Origin: Bacillota bacterium
GTDB lineage: Bacteria > Bacillota > Clostridia > Acetivibrionales > JANLFN01
DNA: 64,000 bases
NCBI GenBank assembly: GCA_023397675.1
Contig: JAEWTV010000112.1
Span: forward strand, 62,001 to 126,000
Direction of reading: 5' to 3'
Below are positions 63,975-64,000 of this stretch, in pieces. Position numbers and translations under genes: made by a program. How positions within the stretch are numbered: position 1 is the stretch's first letter; each line of letters opens with the position of its first letter. The notes below the pieces were generated by a model, which saw only the letters and a list, made by a program, of their open reading frames with translations, made no database searches and was not told the origin of the DNA.

Positions 63975-64000
63975 TTACATACTAAATAACTGTAAATTGT

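Overview
The window looks like chromosomal DNA of a mesophilic, low-GC, anaerobic Gram-positive bacterium of the Clostridia. The best guess is a cellulolytic Ruminiclostridium/Clostridium cellulolyticum-like species. Supporting signs are strong AGGAGG-type ribosome binding sites with GTG/TTG starts, SLH-anchored surface proteins, stalk (copper-amine-oxidase-like) domains, a YesM/YesN-type sensor pair, and an ssrA tag ending LALAA. The genus is inferred from gene style, not from a database match. Most genes lie on the minus strand.

Region by region. (1) 0.27-1.5 kb: a secreted DUF4015 glycoside-hydrolase-like lipoprotein. (2) 1.8-7.1 kb: an accessory island bounded by a 26-bp GC-rich inverted repeat (25 of 26 identical). 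It carries degenerate structured repeats, a cloverleaf-like candidate RNA, a small coiled-coil protein, a large AlbA_2(Schlafen)-STAND NTPase and a three-TM membrane protein. It looks like a defence-type island. (3) 7.1-20.3 kb: cell-envelope and housekeeping genes. These are an L,D-transpeptidase, a Dus tRNA-dihydrouridine synthase, an OmpR-type two-component system followed by an isoprenylcysteine-methyltransferase-like protein and a CubicO-type serine hydrolase, a TSCPD protein, a stalk-domain alpha/beta hydrolase, a GntR regulator with its DUF1648/DUF5808 membrane partner and a perfect operator palindrome, and an old-yellow-enzyme-family oxidoreductase. (4) 20.4-35.4 kb: a complete pentose (probably L-arabinose/arabinofuranose) system. 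It has a YtfQ/R/T-YjfF-type ABC importer, a fucose/arabinose-isomerase-family enzyme, an FGGY kinase and a ribulose-5-phosphate 4-epimerase. A separate YtfQ-like binding lipoprotein, YesM kinase and YesN regulator form a probable three-component sensor, and a second, nearly duplicate isomerase gene stands upstream. (5) 35.7-39.7 kb: a 1,327-residue S-layer-anchored surface protein. (6) 40.2-45.7 kb: a cupin, a hypothetical protein, nicotinate salvage (nicotinate phosphoribosyltransferase plus nicotinamidase-like hydrolase), a YdeI-family protein and a membrane-anchored Ntn hydrolase. (7) 46-62 kb: an orphan 532-residue protein, a rifampin ADP-ribosyltransferase (Arr), a pirin, an extradiol dioxygenase, a diguanylate cyclase, a lipoprotein, MnmD, TruA, a flavodoxin, a frameshifted maltose O-acetyltransferase, an HD-domain protein, a hypothetical protein, a nitroreductase and an SLH/stalk surface protein. 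Three copies of a 50-60 bp palindromic element sit between these genes.

(8) 61.9-64 kb: the most distinctive locus. The minus strand encodes a tmRNA (ssrA) whose T-loop is split by a compact, ORF-less group I intron of about 271 nt. Next to the tmRNA 3' end, on the opposite strand, is a LAGLIDADG endonuclease gene, and beyond it a decayed second copy of the same cassette. Upstream of the tmRNA is a four-helix-bundle (23S intervening-sequence-type) protein gene in a cassette edged by ACAATTTAC-type repeats.

Functionally, the pentose genes form one sense-import-catabolise unit. The surface and envelope genes suggest a plant-polysaccharide-degrading lifestyle. The first 7 kb and last 2 kb are the mobile or accessory parts.
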